64,000 nt of DNA, taken from positions 1-64,000 of the forward strand of contig CAIVXG010000082.1 in NCBI GenBank assembly GCA_903909815.1, given 5' to 3'. Origin of the DNA: an uncultured beta proteobacterium (GTDB lineage Bacteria; Pseudomonadota; Gammaproteobacteria; Burkholderiales; Burkholderiaceae_C). Position numbers and translations under genes: made by a program. The number at the start of each line of letters is the position of its first letter. The stretch's first letter is position 1. The notes below the pieces were generated by a model that did not search any database, was not told the origin of the DNA, and worked only from the letters and a program-made list of their open reading frames with translations. Shown piece by piece: positions 17,027 through 25,241 of the stretch.

Positions 17027-17826
17027 ATCTGTGACCTTGTCAGTTGCTCGACCACGAACATCACGTCGCGCTCCAGCGGCACCAGGTGCTGACCCTTGTC
17101 AACACACAGCGTCGTGCCCGTGATGGAGGCGTTCTCCGCCAGAAAGACGGCGCTGCGCGCCACGTCGCCGACGTCGATCGGGCTGCGCATGAGGTTCAGG
17201 GATTGGGCCCGCTCGAAATTGTCGACGCTCTGGGGCCCGCTCACAAAGACCAGGCCGGGTGCAATCGCTGTCACGCGTACATGCGGCGCCAAGGCCTGCG
17301 CCTGCAAGGCGACCGAGCGCTCCAGCGCGAGCTTGGACACGGTGTAGGAAAAATAATCGGGGTTGAGGTTGTAAACCTTCTGATCCAGGACGTGAATCAG
17401 CGCCGGCGCCGGCTCGCCACTCCGACTCTTGGCATACTGCGCCAGCAGGCTTCCCAGATGCAGCGGCGCCACCAGGTTGACCTGAAGTTGCAGCTGCAAC
17501 AACTCGGAGGAAAAAGCGATGCCGCTGTCAGGCTCGAACACGGAGGCGTTGTTGACGACGGCATCCAGGCCCTGGTCAGCGGCCTGGATGGCAGATTGAA
17601 GCAGGGATTCCCGCTCAGTCGCGACGCTCAGATCGGCACCCAGGGAGACGGCATGGCCTCCTTGCTGGTGAATTTCACCGCAGATTTGATCGGCCTCCTG
17701 TGCCGAAGACTGATAGTGACAAATCACGTTCCATCCGGCCTGAGCGAACGCCAGGCAAAACGCCCGTCCGAGACGTTTGGCGCCGCCGGTGACAAGCACG
17801 GTTCGGGTTCTCACAGATTTGGACAT
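17023..17826 (-). CDS. SDR oxidoreductase, FolM/pteridine reductase-like
   Basis: The 267-residue short-chain dehydrogenase has the cofactor motif TGGAKRLGRA near residue 14 and NNAS near residue 95. The catalytic tyrosine and lysine are in YFSYTVSKLALE. The TGGAKRLG signature and the operon with two FolB proteins point to the FolM/PTR1 group, which reduces dihydromonapterin or dihydrofolate with NADPH. The start MSKSVRTRTV at 17826 is preferred over 17874, which would overlap the divergent gene. Confidence 0.85.
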   Translation of the reverse strand: MSKSVRTRTVLVTGGAKRLGRAFCLAFAQAGWNVICHYQSSAQEADQICGEIHQQGGHAVSLGADLSVATERESLLQSAIQAADQGLDAVVNNASVFEPDSGIAFSSELLQLQLQVNLVAPLHLGSLLAQYAKSRSGEPAPALIHVLDQKVYNLNPDYFSYTVSKLALERSVALQAQALAPHVRVTAIAPGLVFVSGPQSVDNFERAQSLNLMRSPIDVGDVARSAVFLAENASITGTTLCVDKGQHLVPLERDVMFVVEQLTRSQI

Positions 17827-17843
17827 TCGGGGACAATCGGCGG

Positions 17844-19004
17844 GTGAATACAACAAGCCACAGTTTAACGACACCCTCCACGCCCATGGCGACGCACATC
17901 CACCAGCTCATCGCAGCGGAGGGCGGCTGGATCGCCTTTGACCGCTTCATGGAACTGGCGCTGTACACGCCGGGCCTGGGCTATTACGCCAATGATTCAC
18001 GCAAATTCGGCCACATGCCCTCCAGCGGCAGCGACTTCGTGACCGCGCCCGAGATGACCCCGCTGTTCGGACGCGCCGTGGCGGTGCAGCTGGCGCAGGC
18101 CCTGCAGGTGACCCAGACGGACGAGGTGTGGGAGTTCGGCGCGGGCTCGGGCGCGCTGGCGCAGCAGCTGCTTGACGCACTTGGCGACTCGGTGCAGCGC
18201 TACACCATCGTCGAACTCTCGGCCACACTGCGCGCACGCCAGCAACAGCGCCTGCTGCCCTGGGCGCACAAAGTGCGCTGGGTCAATGCCCTGCCCGACA
18301 CCATGCAGGGCGTGGTGCTGGGCAACGAGCTGCTGGACGCCATGCCGGTGAAGCTGCTCGCGCGCGCGCAGGGCCGCTGGCACGAGCGCGGCGTCGTCAG
18401 CGGCGCCGACGGCGGCTTCGTCTGGCAGGATCGACTCACCGAGCTTCGCCCCCCCGACGACATTGGCGGAACGAACGACTACCTCACCGAAATCCATCCC
18501 CAGGCCGAAGCCTTCATGCGCACCCTGGTGGATCGTCTCATGGCCAGCGACAAGGGCGGCGCAGCGTTCTTTATCGACTATGGTTTCCCTCAGGCCGAGT
18601 ACTACCACCCGCAGCGCCACATGGGCACGGTGATGTGCCACCGCGCACACCAATCCGATGACGATCCGCTGGCCGAGGTTGGACTCAAGGACATCACCGC
18701 GCATGTGAACTTCACCGCCATGGCAATGACGGCGCAACAGGCGGGGGACGATTTTCTGGCGACCGCCACCGCCCCCAACGCCAAGTCGGTGGGCACCCTG
18801 GGCTACTGCACGCAGGCGCGCTTTTTGATGAATTGCGGCCTGCTCACGGCCCTGGCATGCGCCAGCCTGCCCGAGCGCGCCATGGGCCTGAAGCTGGTGG
18901 CCGAGCACGAGATGGGCGAGCTGTTCAAAGTGCTGGGGGTGTACGTGGGCGCGCCCTGGGATGCGCTGGGTTTTGCGCAGGGAGACCGCACGCACACGCT
19001 GTGA
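17844..19004 (+). CDS. MidA/NDUFAF7-type SAM-dependent methyltransferase
   Basis: The protein of about 386 residues belongs to COG1565. It has FMELALYTPGLGYYANDSRK, DFVTAPEMTPLFGRAVA, the SAM motif WEFGAGSGALA, LGNELLDAMPVKLL and FFIDYGFPQAEYYHP. The mitochondrial relative NDUFAF7 methylates an arginine of complex I subunit NDUFS2; bacterial targets are less clear. The GTG at 17844 is taken as the start, with ATG 17886 as alternative. The start is only 17 nt from the divergent SDR gene. Confidence 0.88.
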   Translation: MNTTSHSLTTPSTPMATHIHQLIAAEGGWIAFDRFMELALYTPGLGYYANDSRKFGHMPSSGSDFVTAPEMTPLFGRAVAVQLAQALQVTQTDEVWEFGAGSGALAQQLLDALGDSVQRYTIVELSATLRARQQQRLLPWAHKVRWVNALPDTMQGVVLGNELLDAMPVKLLARAQGRWHERGVVSGADGGFVWQDRLTELRPPDDIGGTNDYLTEIHPQAEAFMRTLVDRLMASDKGGAAFFIDYGFPQAEYYHPQRHMGTVMCHRAHQSDDDPLAEVGLKDITAHVNFTAMAMTAQQAGDDFLATATAPNAKSVGTLGYCTQARFLMNCGLLTALACASLPERAMGLKLVAEHEMGELFKVLGVYVGAPWDALGFAQGDRTHTL

Positions 19005-19098
19005 GTTGGCGCCGCGGCGCCCTGCTGCCGGGCTTGAAGGCCGTGCATTTATCCCCCATCTTGAGGCTTCATGGGCGCGTTGCGCCGGAGGATTTTTC

Positions 19099-19542
19099 AT
19101 GGACACAAACCCCCAGCTGCACATCGTTTGCCCTCATTGCCACACCACCAATCGGGTGCAGAGCGCCGACCTGGCGCACCAACCCGACTGCGGCCAGTGC
19201 CATCAAGCGCTCTTCCATGCACATTCGGTGGCGCTGGATGAGGCCGCGTTCGACAAGCATGTGGCCCGCAACCAGATCCCGGTGCTGGTGGACTTCTGGG
19301 CGCCCTGGTGTGGTCCCTGTCGACAGATGGCGCCGGCCTACGAGCAGGCCGCAGCCCAGCTCGAACCCCGAGTGCGCCTGGTCAAGGTTGACACCGAGCA
19401 GGAGCAAAACCTGGGTGCACGCTTCAACATCCGCAGCATTCCCACGCTGGCTTTGTTCCAGGGCGGTCGTGAAGTCGCGCGCCAAGCCGGCGCCATGGGC
19501 GCAGCCGACATCGTGCGCTGGGTGCAGTCGAAACTGGTTTGA
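19099..19542 (+). CDS. trxC: Thioredoxin 2 (TrxC)
   Basis: The 147-residue protein has the TrxC layout: an N-terminal zinc finger with Cys11, Cys14, Cys31 and Cys34 (CPHC, CGQC) and a thioredoxin domain with WCGPC at Cys71-Cys74 and cis-proline SIPTLALF. TrxC reduces cytoplasmic disulfides and is stress-responsive in E. coli. A GGAGGA ribosome binding site precedes the ATG at 19099. Confidence 0.95.
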   Translation: MDTNPQLHIVCPHCHTTNRVQSADLAHQPDCGQCHQALFHAHSVALDEAAFDKHVARNQIPVLVDFWAPWCGPCRQMAPAYEQAAAQLEPRVRLVKVDTEQEQNLGARFNIRSIPTLALFQGGREVARQAGAMGAADIVRWVQSKLV

Positions 19543-19581
19543 GCCCTCAGCCCAGGCCTTCGTGGCCAGCGGGCGCGGGCG

Positions 19582-20844
19582 TCATGCCCCTATCTTCTGT
19601 AGCGCGCTGACCCTTGCCGCGTGGATCAGGGCGCCGATCTCCGGCCCGACCACACCGCGCGACTGGGCGTCCCGGGCAATTTGTTCCGTCACAACCGACA
19701 ACGCGGCGTCAAGACAGGCCTGGAGCCGGGCGCGTGGCGGGTAAGGTTCCTGCTCCTTTCCCCGTCGTCCGCGCGCATCGCACTCACAGGCCAGCAGCAC
19801 CAGCGCAAAGCGTTGGGGTTGGCGCACAGCGTCGCAACGCTCCAGCAGGCGCAGCACCGCCGCGGCATTGAGATCGGTGCTGCGATGGATGTTGCTGTGT
19901 TCGCGCGCCACCACCTCCGCCAACTCGCGGCAATCCGTGGGCACGCGCAGGCGTTCGCACAAGGCTTTGAGCAGTTGCGCGCTGCGTTGCTCGTGCCCGA
20001 TGTGTCTGGGTAGCATCTCGGCAGGCGTCGATCCCTTACCCAGATCATGCGTCAGGCAGGCCAGGCGCACCGCGAGCGGAGCCCGCATTGCGGCCGCGAC
20101 GTCCAGCACCATCATCAGGTGTAGGCCGGTGTCAATTTCCGGGTGGAAGTCGGCGCGCTGAGGCACACCCCAGAGCCGGTCCACCTCGGGCAGCAGGCGC
20201 GCAAGCGCACCGCACTCGCCCAGTACTGCGAACATGCGCGAAGGCCTTTGTTCCATCAGGCCGCGCGCCAGTTCCTGCCAGACACGCTCAGCCACCAGAT
20301 GGTCCACCTCGCCGTGCTGCACCATGTCGCGCATCAGCTGCAGGGTCTCAGGTGCCACCTGAAAATCGGTGAAGCGCGCGCTGAACCGGGCCACGCGCAG
20401 GATGCGCACCGGGTCTTCGCGAAAGGCATCGGTGACATGACGCAAAACCCGGTGCGTCAGATCGCGCTGGCCCTGATAGGGGTCCACGAGGTCGTCCAAG
20501 GCGAGTTCGAACACACCGTCGTGCTCAACCCGATGCGCGCTGATGGCGATGGCGTTGATGGTGAGATCGCGTCGCGCCAGGTCCTGCTCCAGTGTCACAC
20601 TGGGCGCTGCATGCACGTCAAAACCGCGGTAGCCGCGCGCGGTCTTGCGCTCGGTGCGAGCCAGCGCGTATTCCTCCTTGGTTTGCGGATGCAGGAACAC
20701 CGGAAAGTCTCGGCCGACGGGAATAAAGCCCTGCTCCACCATCTGCTCGGGGCTGGCGCCCACCACCACCCAGTCGCGGTCTTTCACGGGTAACCCCAGC
20801 AAGCGGTCCCGCACCGCGCCACCGACCATATAGATTTCCATCAA
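19582..20844 (-). CDS. cca: Multifunctional CCA tRNA nucleotidyltransferase
   Basis: The 420-residue protein starts MMEIYMVGGAVRDRLLGLPV with the class II nucleotidyltransferase signature and the metal-binding DxD in VKDRDWVVVG. The ERKTARGYRGF and RRDLTINAIA segments follow. A C-terminal HD domain (CLTHDLGKGSTP) supplies the phosphohydrolase activity. It adds or repairs the 3' CCA of tRNAs. It is the last gene of the minus-strand run that starts with the MoxR gene. Confidence 0.95.
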   Translation of the reverse strand: MMEIYMVGGAVRDRLLGLPVKDRDWVVVGASPEQMVEQGFIPVGRDFPVFLHPQTKEEYALARTERKTARGYRGFDVHAAPSVTLEQDLARRDLTINAIAISAHRVEHDGVFELALDDLVDPYQGQRDLTHRVLRHVTDAFREDPVRILRVARFSARFTDFQVAPETLQLMRDMVQHGEVDHLVAERVWQELARGLMEQRPSRMFAVLGECGALARLLPEVDRLWGVPQRADFHPEIDTGLHLMMVLDVAAAMRAPLAVRLACLTHDLGKGSTPAEMLPRHIGHEQRSAQLLKALCERLRVPTDCRELAEVVAREHSNIHRSTDLNAAAVLRLLERCDAVRQPQRFALVLLACECDARGRRGKEQEPYPPRARLQACLDAALSVVTEQIARDAQSRGVVGPEIGALIHAARVSALQKIGA

Positions 20845-20862
20845 GCCAGTTTAGCGGGACGC

Positions 20863-22056
20863 CTACTTGGTCAGCATGCGCATGGCGTCTTCCAGACCCT
20901 TGAGCGTGAGCGGATACATACGCTGGCTCACGAGTTGCTGGATCACTGCAATGCTTTGGCGGTACTGCCACACACCTTGCGGCTCGGGGTTGATCCAGGC
21001 GAACTTGGGGAAGGCGTGCGTGAGGCGCTGCAGCCATTCGGCGCCTGCCTCCTCGTTGTTGTATTCGACGCTGCCGCCGGGCTGCAGGATTTCGTAGGGG
21101 CTCATGGTGGCGTCGCCGACGAAGATAAGTTTGTAGTCCTTGTTGTACTTGCGGATGATGTCCCAGGTGTCGAACTTCTCGGCAAAGCGACGCCGGTTGT
21201 TCTTCCACATGAAGTCGTACACGCAGTTGTGGAAGTAGTAGAACTCCAGGTGCTTGAACTCGGTCTTGGTGGCCGAGAACAGCTCTTCCACGCGTGCGAT
21301 GTGCTCGTCCATGGTGCCGCCCACATCCATCAGCAGCAGCACCTTGACGTTGTTGTGGCGCTCGGGAATCATCTTGATGTCCAGATAACCCGCATTCGCC
21401 GCCGTGCTGCGGATGGTGTCGTCCAGGTCCAGTTCGAGTTCGTGGCCTTCGCGCGCAAACTTGCGCAAGCGCCGCAGCGCCACCTTGATGTTGCGCGTGC
21501 CCAACTCCTGCGAGTCGTCATAGTCCTTGTAGCCGCGCTGCTCCCAGACCTTGACCGCGCTCTTGTTTTTGCCCGGCCCGCCAATGCGCACGCCCTGCGG
21601 GTTGTAGCCGCCGTGTCCAAAGGGCGAGGTGCCACCCGTGCCTATCCATTTGGAGCCGCCTTCGTGCCGTTCCTTCTGCTCCTCCAGGCGCTTCTTCAAG
21701 GTCTCCATGAGCTCGTCCCAGCCCATCTTTTCGATCGCTGCCTTCTGCTCGGATGTGAGCTCGCGCTCCAGCATCTGGCGCAGCCAATCAAGCGGGATTT
21801 CCTTGGTGAAGTCAGCCACCATGTCCACGCCCTTGAAATAGGCGGCAAAGGCGCGGTCAAACTTGTCAAAGTGCTTCTCGTCCTTCACCAGCGTGGTGCG
21901 GCTGAGGTAGTAGAAATCGTCCAGGCTGTAGGCGGCGCTGTCGTCGTCGGCGGGTCCGACCACGCCCGCCTTCAAGGCTTCGAGCAGGGTCAGGTATTCC
22001 TTCACCGAGACCGGCAGCTTGGCGGAGCGAAGCGTGTAGAAGAAAGGGATCAGCAT
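20863..22056 (-). CDS. VWA domain protein, CoxE-like
   Basis: The 397-residue protein starts MLIPFFYTLRSAKLPVSVKE and belongs to the COG3552-like CoxE group that partners MoxR ATPases. The middle is charged and glycine-rich (GTGGTSPFGHGGYNPQGVRI). The MIDAS motif is LLMDVGGTMDEHI, a DxGxT version of the usual DxSxS, so metal binding may be altered. Such pairs act as metal-insertion or complex-maturation chaperones. The start at 22056 overlaps the preceding GNAT stop by 7 nt. The target complex is not encoded here. Confidence 0.87.
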   Translation of the reverse strand: MLIPFFYTLRSAKLPVSVKEYLTLLEALKAGVVGPADDDSAAYSLDDFYYLSRTTLVKDEKHFDKFDRAFAAYFKGVDMVADFTKEIPLDWLRQMLERELTSEQKAAIEKMGWDELMETLKKRLEEQKERHEGGSKWIGTGGTSPFGHGGYNPQGVRIGGPGKNKSAVKVWEQRGYKDYDDSQELGTRNIKVALRRLRKFAREGHELELDLDDTIRSTAANAGYLDIKMIPERHNNVKVLLLMDVGGTMDEHIARVEELFSATKTEFKHLEFYYFHNCVYDFMWKNNRRRFAEKFDTWDIIRKYNKDYKLIFVGDATMSPYEILQPGGSVEYNNEEAGAEWLQRLTHAFPKFAWINPEPQGVWQYRQSIAVIQQLVSQRMYPLTLKGLEDAMRMLTK

Positions 22057-22511
22057 GGTCCGGCATCTCGCATGTAATAAATATCCCATTCCGATTCGTC
22101 CACCAGCACAAAGCCGTGGCGCTGGTAGAAACGGTTGGAGTCGCTGCCGCGCAGGGCGCCCACGCGTACAGGCAAGGCGGCATCATCTGCCCGGGCGAAG
22201 ACCTGCTGCAGCACGGCCGCACCAAAACCACGACCTTGAAAATCCGGATGGATGTAGAGGTGATCGAGCAGCAATCCTTCGTTACAAACCTTGACCACAA
22301 CGAAGCCGACACGTTCGCCCCCGAACTCGATATGACGGGTTTCTTCCGGCGTGAAGCCAGCTACGAAGCGCTCGCGTGAACGCACGGGATCGAAGCGGCC
22401 GATGCGCTCCAGGCTGGCGCGCATCGCTGCGATGCGCAGCGCCACGAGTGCCTCCAGATCCTGCAACCTGGCGGGAGTCAGGACGATGTGGCAAACCTTG
22501 GCTGTCGTCAT
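22050..22511 (-). CDS. GNAT family N-acetyltransferase
   Basis: The 153-residue protein has the GNAT acetyl-CoA motif A LYIHPDFQGRGFGAAVLQQV and motif B SNRFYQRHGFVLVDESEWDI. The substrate is unknown. It sits between another GNAT and the VWA gene, overlapping the latter, in the MoxR gene run. Confidence 0.87.
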   Translation of the reverse strand: MTTAKVCHIVLTPARLQDLEALVALRIAAMRASLERIGRFDPVRSRERFVAGFTPEETRHIEFGGERVGFVVVKVCNEGLLLDHLYIHPDFQGRGFGAAVLQQVFARADDAALPVRVGALRGSDSNRFYQRHGFVLVDESEWDIYYMRDAGPC

Positions 22512-22524
22512 ATTCAGGGCGAAA

Positions 22525-23121
22525 CTATCGATGCTTGTCCAGCAGGTAAAGCAATTGCGCCCGCGCCTCTGGCCATTCGCCGGCGCGCATGCTGTACATC
22601 ACGGTGTCACGAATCGTGCCGTCGCGGCGCAGCGCATGGCCACGGATCACGCCATCCTTCTTGGCACCGAGCCGCTCGATCGCCTGCTGCGAAGCGAAGT
22701 TGAAATTGTCGGTGCGCCAGCCCACCACCTGGCAGCCCAGAATGTCGAACGCGTGGCTCAGCATCAGTAGCTTGGACACGGTGTTGACGTGGGTGCGCTG
22801 GCAGCGCTTTGCGTACCAGGTCCAGCCGATTTCGACCCGCTTCACCGCCGGCAGGATGTCGTGGTAACTGGTGCTGCCCAACACCGTGCTAGTGGCTGCA
22901 TCGGTCACGGCAAAGGCAAAGCGCTGACCCGCTTCGCGCTGGGCCAGAGCGTTCGCAATGTAGTCGCGGGTTTGTTCGGGCTCGGGCACGGAGGTGACGC
23001 GCAACTTCCAGAGTTCGCCGTCGGCGGCGGCGGCGCGCAAACCTTGTTCGTGCTCCAGCGCCAGCGGCAGCAGGCGCACGCCTCGTTCTTCCAGAATGAC
23101 GGGTTCGACAAAGAACATCAT
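22525..23121 (-). CDS. GNAT family N-acetyltransferase, RimJ/RimL-like
   Basis: The protein of about 198 residues shows the RimJ/RimL layout: RLLPLALEHEQGLRAAA, VKRVEIGWTWYAKRCQRT, KLLMLSHAFDILGCQVV, NFASQQAIERLGAKKDG and a C-terminal RDTVMYSM. Such enzymes acetylate N-terminal residues of proteins or small molecules. The acceptor here is unknown. The ATG at 23121 overlaps the stop of the upstream small membrane protein by one base. Confidence 0.86.
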   Translation of the reverse strand: MMFFVEPVILEERGVRLLPLALEHEQGLRAAAADGELWKLRVTSVPEPEQTRDYIANALAQREAGQRFAFAVTDAATSTVLGSTSYHDILPAVKRVEIGWTWYAKRCQRTHVNTVSKLLMLSHAFDILGCQVVGWRTDNFNFASQQAIERLGAKKDGVIRGHALRRDGTIRDTVMYSMRAGEWPEARAQLLYLLDKHR

Positions 23122-23345
23122 CACCCCTTGTTTTGGTTGCTTTTCGCCGCACGCCAGCGCCGCGCTGCCTGCAAGCCCAAGCCGCCGCCCACGCCCAACA
23201 GGATCAGTCCAAAGATGCTGGCGTTGTCGTAACCTGGGGCAAAGATATCGAGCCCAAATGCGCGCCCAAGCCAAAAACCGGCCATAGCGCCGCCGACAAA
23301 ACCGACCGCGTCGGACAATCCTTCTACCAGCAAGGGTGATGTCAT
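23121..23345 (-). CDS. Small membrane protein, unknown function
   Basis: The 74-residue protein is glycine-rich with two hydrophobic stretches (AVGFVGGAMAGFWLGRAFGL and ASIFGLILLGVGGGLGLQAA) and a basic tail ending KSNQNKG. It probably spans the inner membrane twice. It lies 12 nt after the MoxR gene and one base into the GNAT gene. No family is recognised. Confidence 0.7.
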   Translation of the reverse strand: MTSPLLVEGLSDAVGFVGGAMAGFWLGRAFGLDIFAPGYDNASIFGLILLGVGGGLGLQAARRWRAAKSNQNKG

Positions 23346-23357
23346 GGAGGCTCCTGC

Positions 23358-24212
23358 TTAACGGTTGCGGCTTTGCATGAACACGAGCTTTTCAAACAGA
23401 CTCACATCCTGCTCGTTCTTCAAGAGTGCTCCCACCAGCGGCGGCACGGCGACCTTGTCGTCTTTCGTTTGCAGCGCCTCCGCGGAAATGTCTTCCGCCA
23501 GCAGGAGCTTGAGCCAGTCCAGCAGTTCGCTGGTGGAAGGCTTCTTCTTCAGGCCCGGCAGGCCGCGCACATCGAAGAAGGTCTTCATGGCGGCGGCCAG
23601 CAACTCGCGCTTGAGGCCGGGGAAATGCACGTCCACGATTTGCTGCATGGTGGTGGCATCGGGGAACTTGATGTAATGGAAAAAGCAGCGCCGCAAAAAG
23701 GCGTCGGGCAGTTCCTTTTCGTTGTTGGAGGTGATGAACACCAGGGGGCGGTTCTTGGCCCGAACCCACTCCCGCGTCTCGTAGCAGTAAAACTCCATGC
23801 GATCGATCTCGCGCAGCAAGTCGTTGGGAAACTCGATATCGGCCTTGTCGATTTCGTCGATCAGCAGCGCCACCGGTTCGTCCGCCGTGAAGGCCTGCCA
23901 CAGCACGCCCTTCATGATGTAGTTGTGGATGTCCTTGACGCGCTCGCCGCCGTCCACATCGGCCAGTTGTGAGTCGCGCAGCCGGCTCACCGCGTCGTAT
24001 TCGTACAGCCCTTGCTGCGCCTTGGTGGTCGACTTGATGTGCCACTGCAGCAGCGGCATGTTCAGCGCCTGCGCCACCTCCTCGGCCAGCATGGTCTTGC
24101 CGGTGCCGGGTTCGCCCTTGACCAGCAACGGGCGCTTGAGCGTGATGGCAGCGTTCACCGCCAGCATCAGGTCCTGGGTGGCGATGTAAGAGGAAGTACC
24201 TTGAAATTTCAT
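23358..24212 (-). CDS. MoxR family AAA+ ATPase
   Basis: The 284-residue AAA+ protein starts MKFQGTSSYIATQDLMLAVN. It has Walker A GEPGTGKT, Walker B ALLIDEIDKADIEFPNDLL, sensor 1 FITSNNEKELPDAFLRR and the MoxR-type lid. It acts as a chaperone ATPase with VWA proteins. Its VWA partner is encoded at 20863-22056, separated by three small genes. The longer frame back to 24353 overlaps a divergent promoter region and is rejected. Confidence 0.92.
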   Translation of the reverse strand: MKFQGTSSYIATQDLMLAVNAAITLKRPLLVKGEPGTGKTMLAEEVAQALNMPLLQWHIKSTTKAQQGLYEYDAVSRLRDSQLADVDGGERVKDIHNYIMKGVLWQAFTADEPVALLIDEIDKADIEFPNDLLREIDRMEFYCYETREWVRAKNRPLVFITSNNEKELPDAFLRRCFFHYIKFPDATTMQQIVDVHFPGLKRELLAAAMKTFFDVRGLPGLKKKPSTSELLDWLKLLLAEDISAEALQTKDDKVAVPPLVGALLKNEQDVSLFEKLVFMQSRNR

Positions 24213-24376
24213 AGCAACACAGACAATCGTTAAAAGGTGAAACCGAGCGGCGATGCCCGTTCCAAAAAAGGCTTGCGCTACGAGCGTGAGGTTCCAATCG
24301 TTGCCGCAACGGTCAAATGGCGCCGATATAATCGGCCCTTGTTTTTTCTTCAATCAACGACGATTGTGCGCGCAAA

Positions 24377-25042
24377 ATGAAGCTTTTCCTGACTACCCTG
24401 GCGGCGATCATTGTCGCTTCCGTGACCACCCTGGCGACTGCACAAGAGATCAAAGGCAACGTCATCACAGGCGAGAAAAAGGTCGCCTTGTGCCTTGGCT
24501 GCCACGGCATCCTGGGTTTTCACACCGGATTCCCTGAAGTCTATCGGGTGCCCAAGATTTCCGGACAGGGTGCCAAGTACATCGTGTCAGCACTCACGGC
24601 CTACAAGAAGGGCGAGCGCAAGAACCCGTCCATGCGTGCCGTGGCCGAAACTCTGAGCGATCAAGACATCGCCGATGTGGCAGCTTATTTCAGCGCGCAA
24701 GGCGTGGTTGACGGCGCCACCATCCCGGCTACGCCCACCAAAGAGCCCAAGGCTGCAGTTGCTGCCTTGCTGACCAAGGCCGGCTGCGTCTCCTGTCATG
24801 GCAGCAACTTTTCCAAGCCCATTGATCCAACCTATCCGAAGATTGCAGGTCAATATTCCGACTACCTCTATTTCGCTCTGATGTCCTACAAGACCGAGGG
24901 CAAGCCGATGATCGGACGCTCCAACCCCATCATGGGCGCCATGGCCAAGCAATTCTCCGACGAAGAGCTGCATTTGCTGGCCGACTACGTGAGTTCGCTG
25001 GACAGCGAGCTGAAATCGATCCAGCAGCCGCGCTTGCGTTAA
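24377..25042 (+). CDS. Di-haem cytochrome c4
   Basis: The 221-residue precursor starts with a signal peptide (MKLFLTTLAAIIVASVTTLA). It has two class I cytochrome c domains with haem motifs CLGCH near residue 39 and CVSCH near residue 137, each with a downstream methionine ligand region (NPSMRAVAETLSDQDIADVA and NPIMGAMAKQFSDEELHLLA). Cytochrome c4 passes electrons in the periplasm to terminal oxidases. It is a single gene, divergent from MoxR, and is followed by dispersed repeats. Confidence 0.93.
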   Translation: MKLFLTTLAAIIVASVTTLATAQEIKGNVITGEKKVALCLGCHGILGFHTGFPEVYRVPKISGQGAKYIVSALTAYKKGERKNPSMRAVAETLSDQDIADVAAYFSAQGVVDGATIPATPTKEPKAAVAALLTKAGCVSCHGSNFSKPIDPTYPKIAGQYSDYLYFALMSYKTEGKPMIGRSNPIMGAMAKQFSDEELHLLADYVSSLDSELKSIQQPRLR

Positions 25043-25056
25043 GGCAGCAAGAAGCC

Positions 25057-25201
25057 GTCATTGCGAGCTACCTGTTTCGGGTGGCCGAAACTGCATATGG
25101 CGCATGAACCCCGGATTCGTCATTGCGAGCCAAGCGCGGCAATCCAGGTATTTTCGTGGTGCGCCGAGATGGATCGCCACGGCCTGCGGCCTCGCAATCA
25201 C
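25057..25201. repeat. Dispersed palindromic repeat, one full and one half copy
   Basis: A full unit spans 25119-25201, from GTCATTGCGAG to CTCGCAATCAC, with the inner arms GCGGCAATCCA and TGGATCGCCACG. A half unit GTCATTGCGAG is at 25057-25067. The same design recurs at 35392-35473. The outer and inner arms are inverted repeats that would fold into a long hairpin. It fills the gap between the cytochrome c4 gene and the convergent methyltransferase. Confidence 0.75.
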
Positions 25202-25241
25202 GGGGAACGAGGTATTCCTGTAATGCCGTGTGGCTCTTTGG

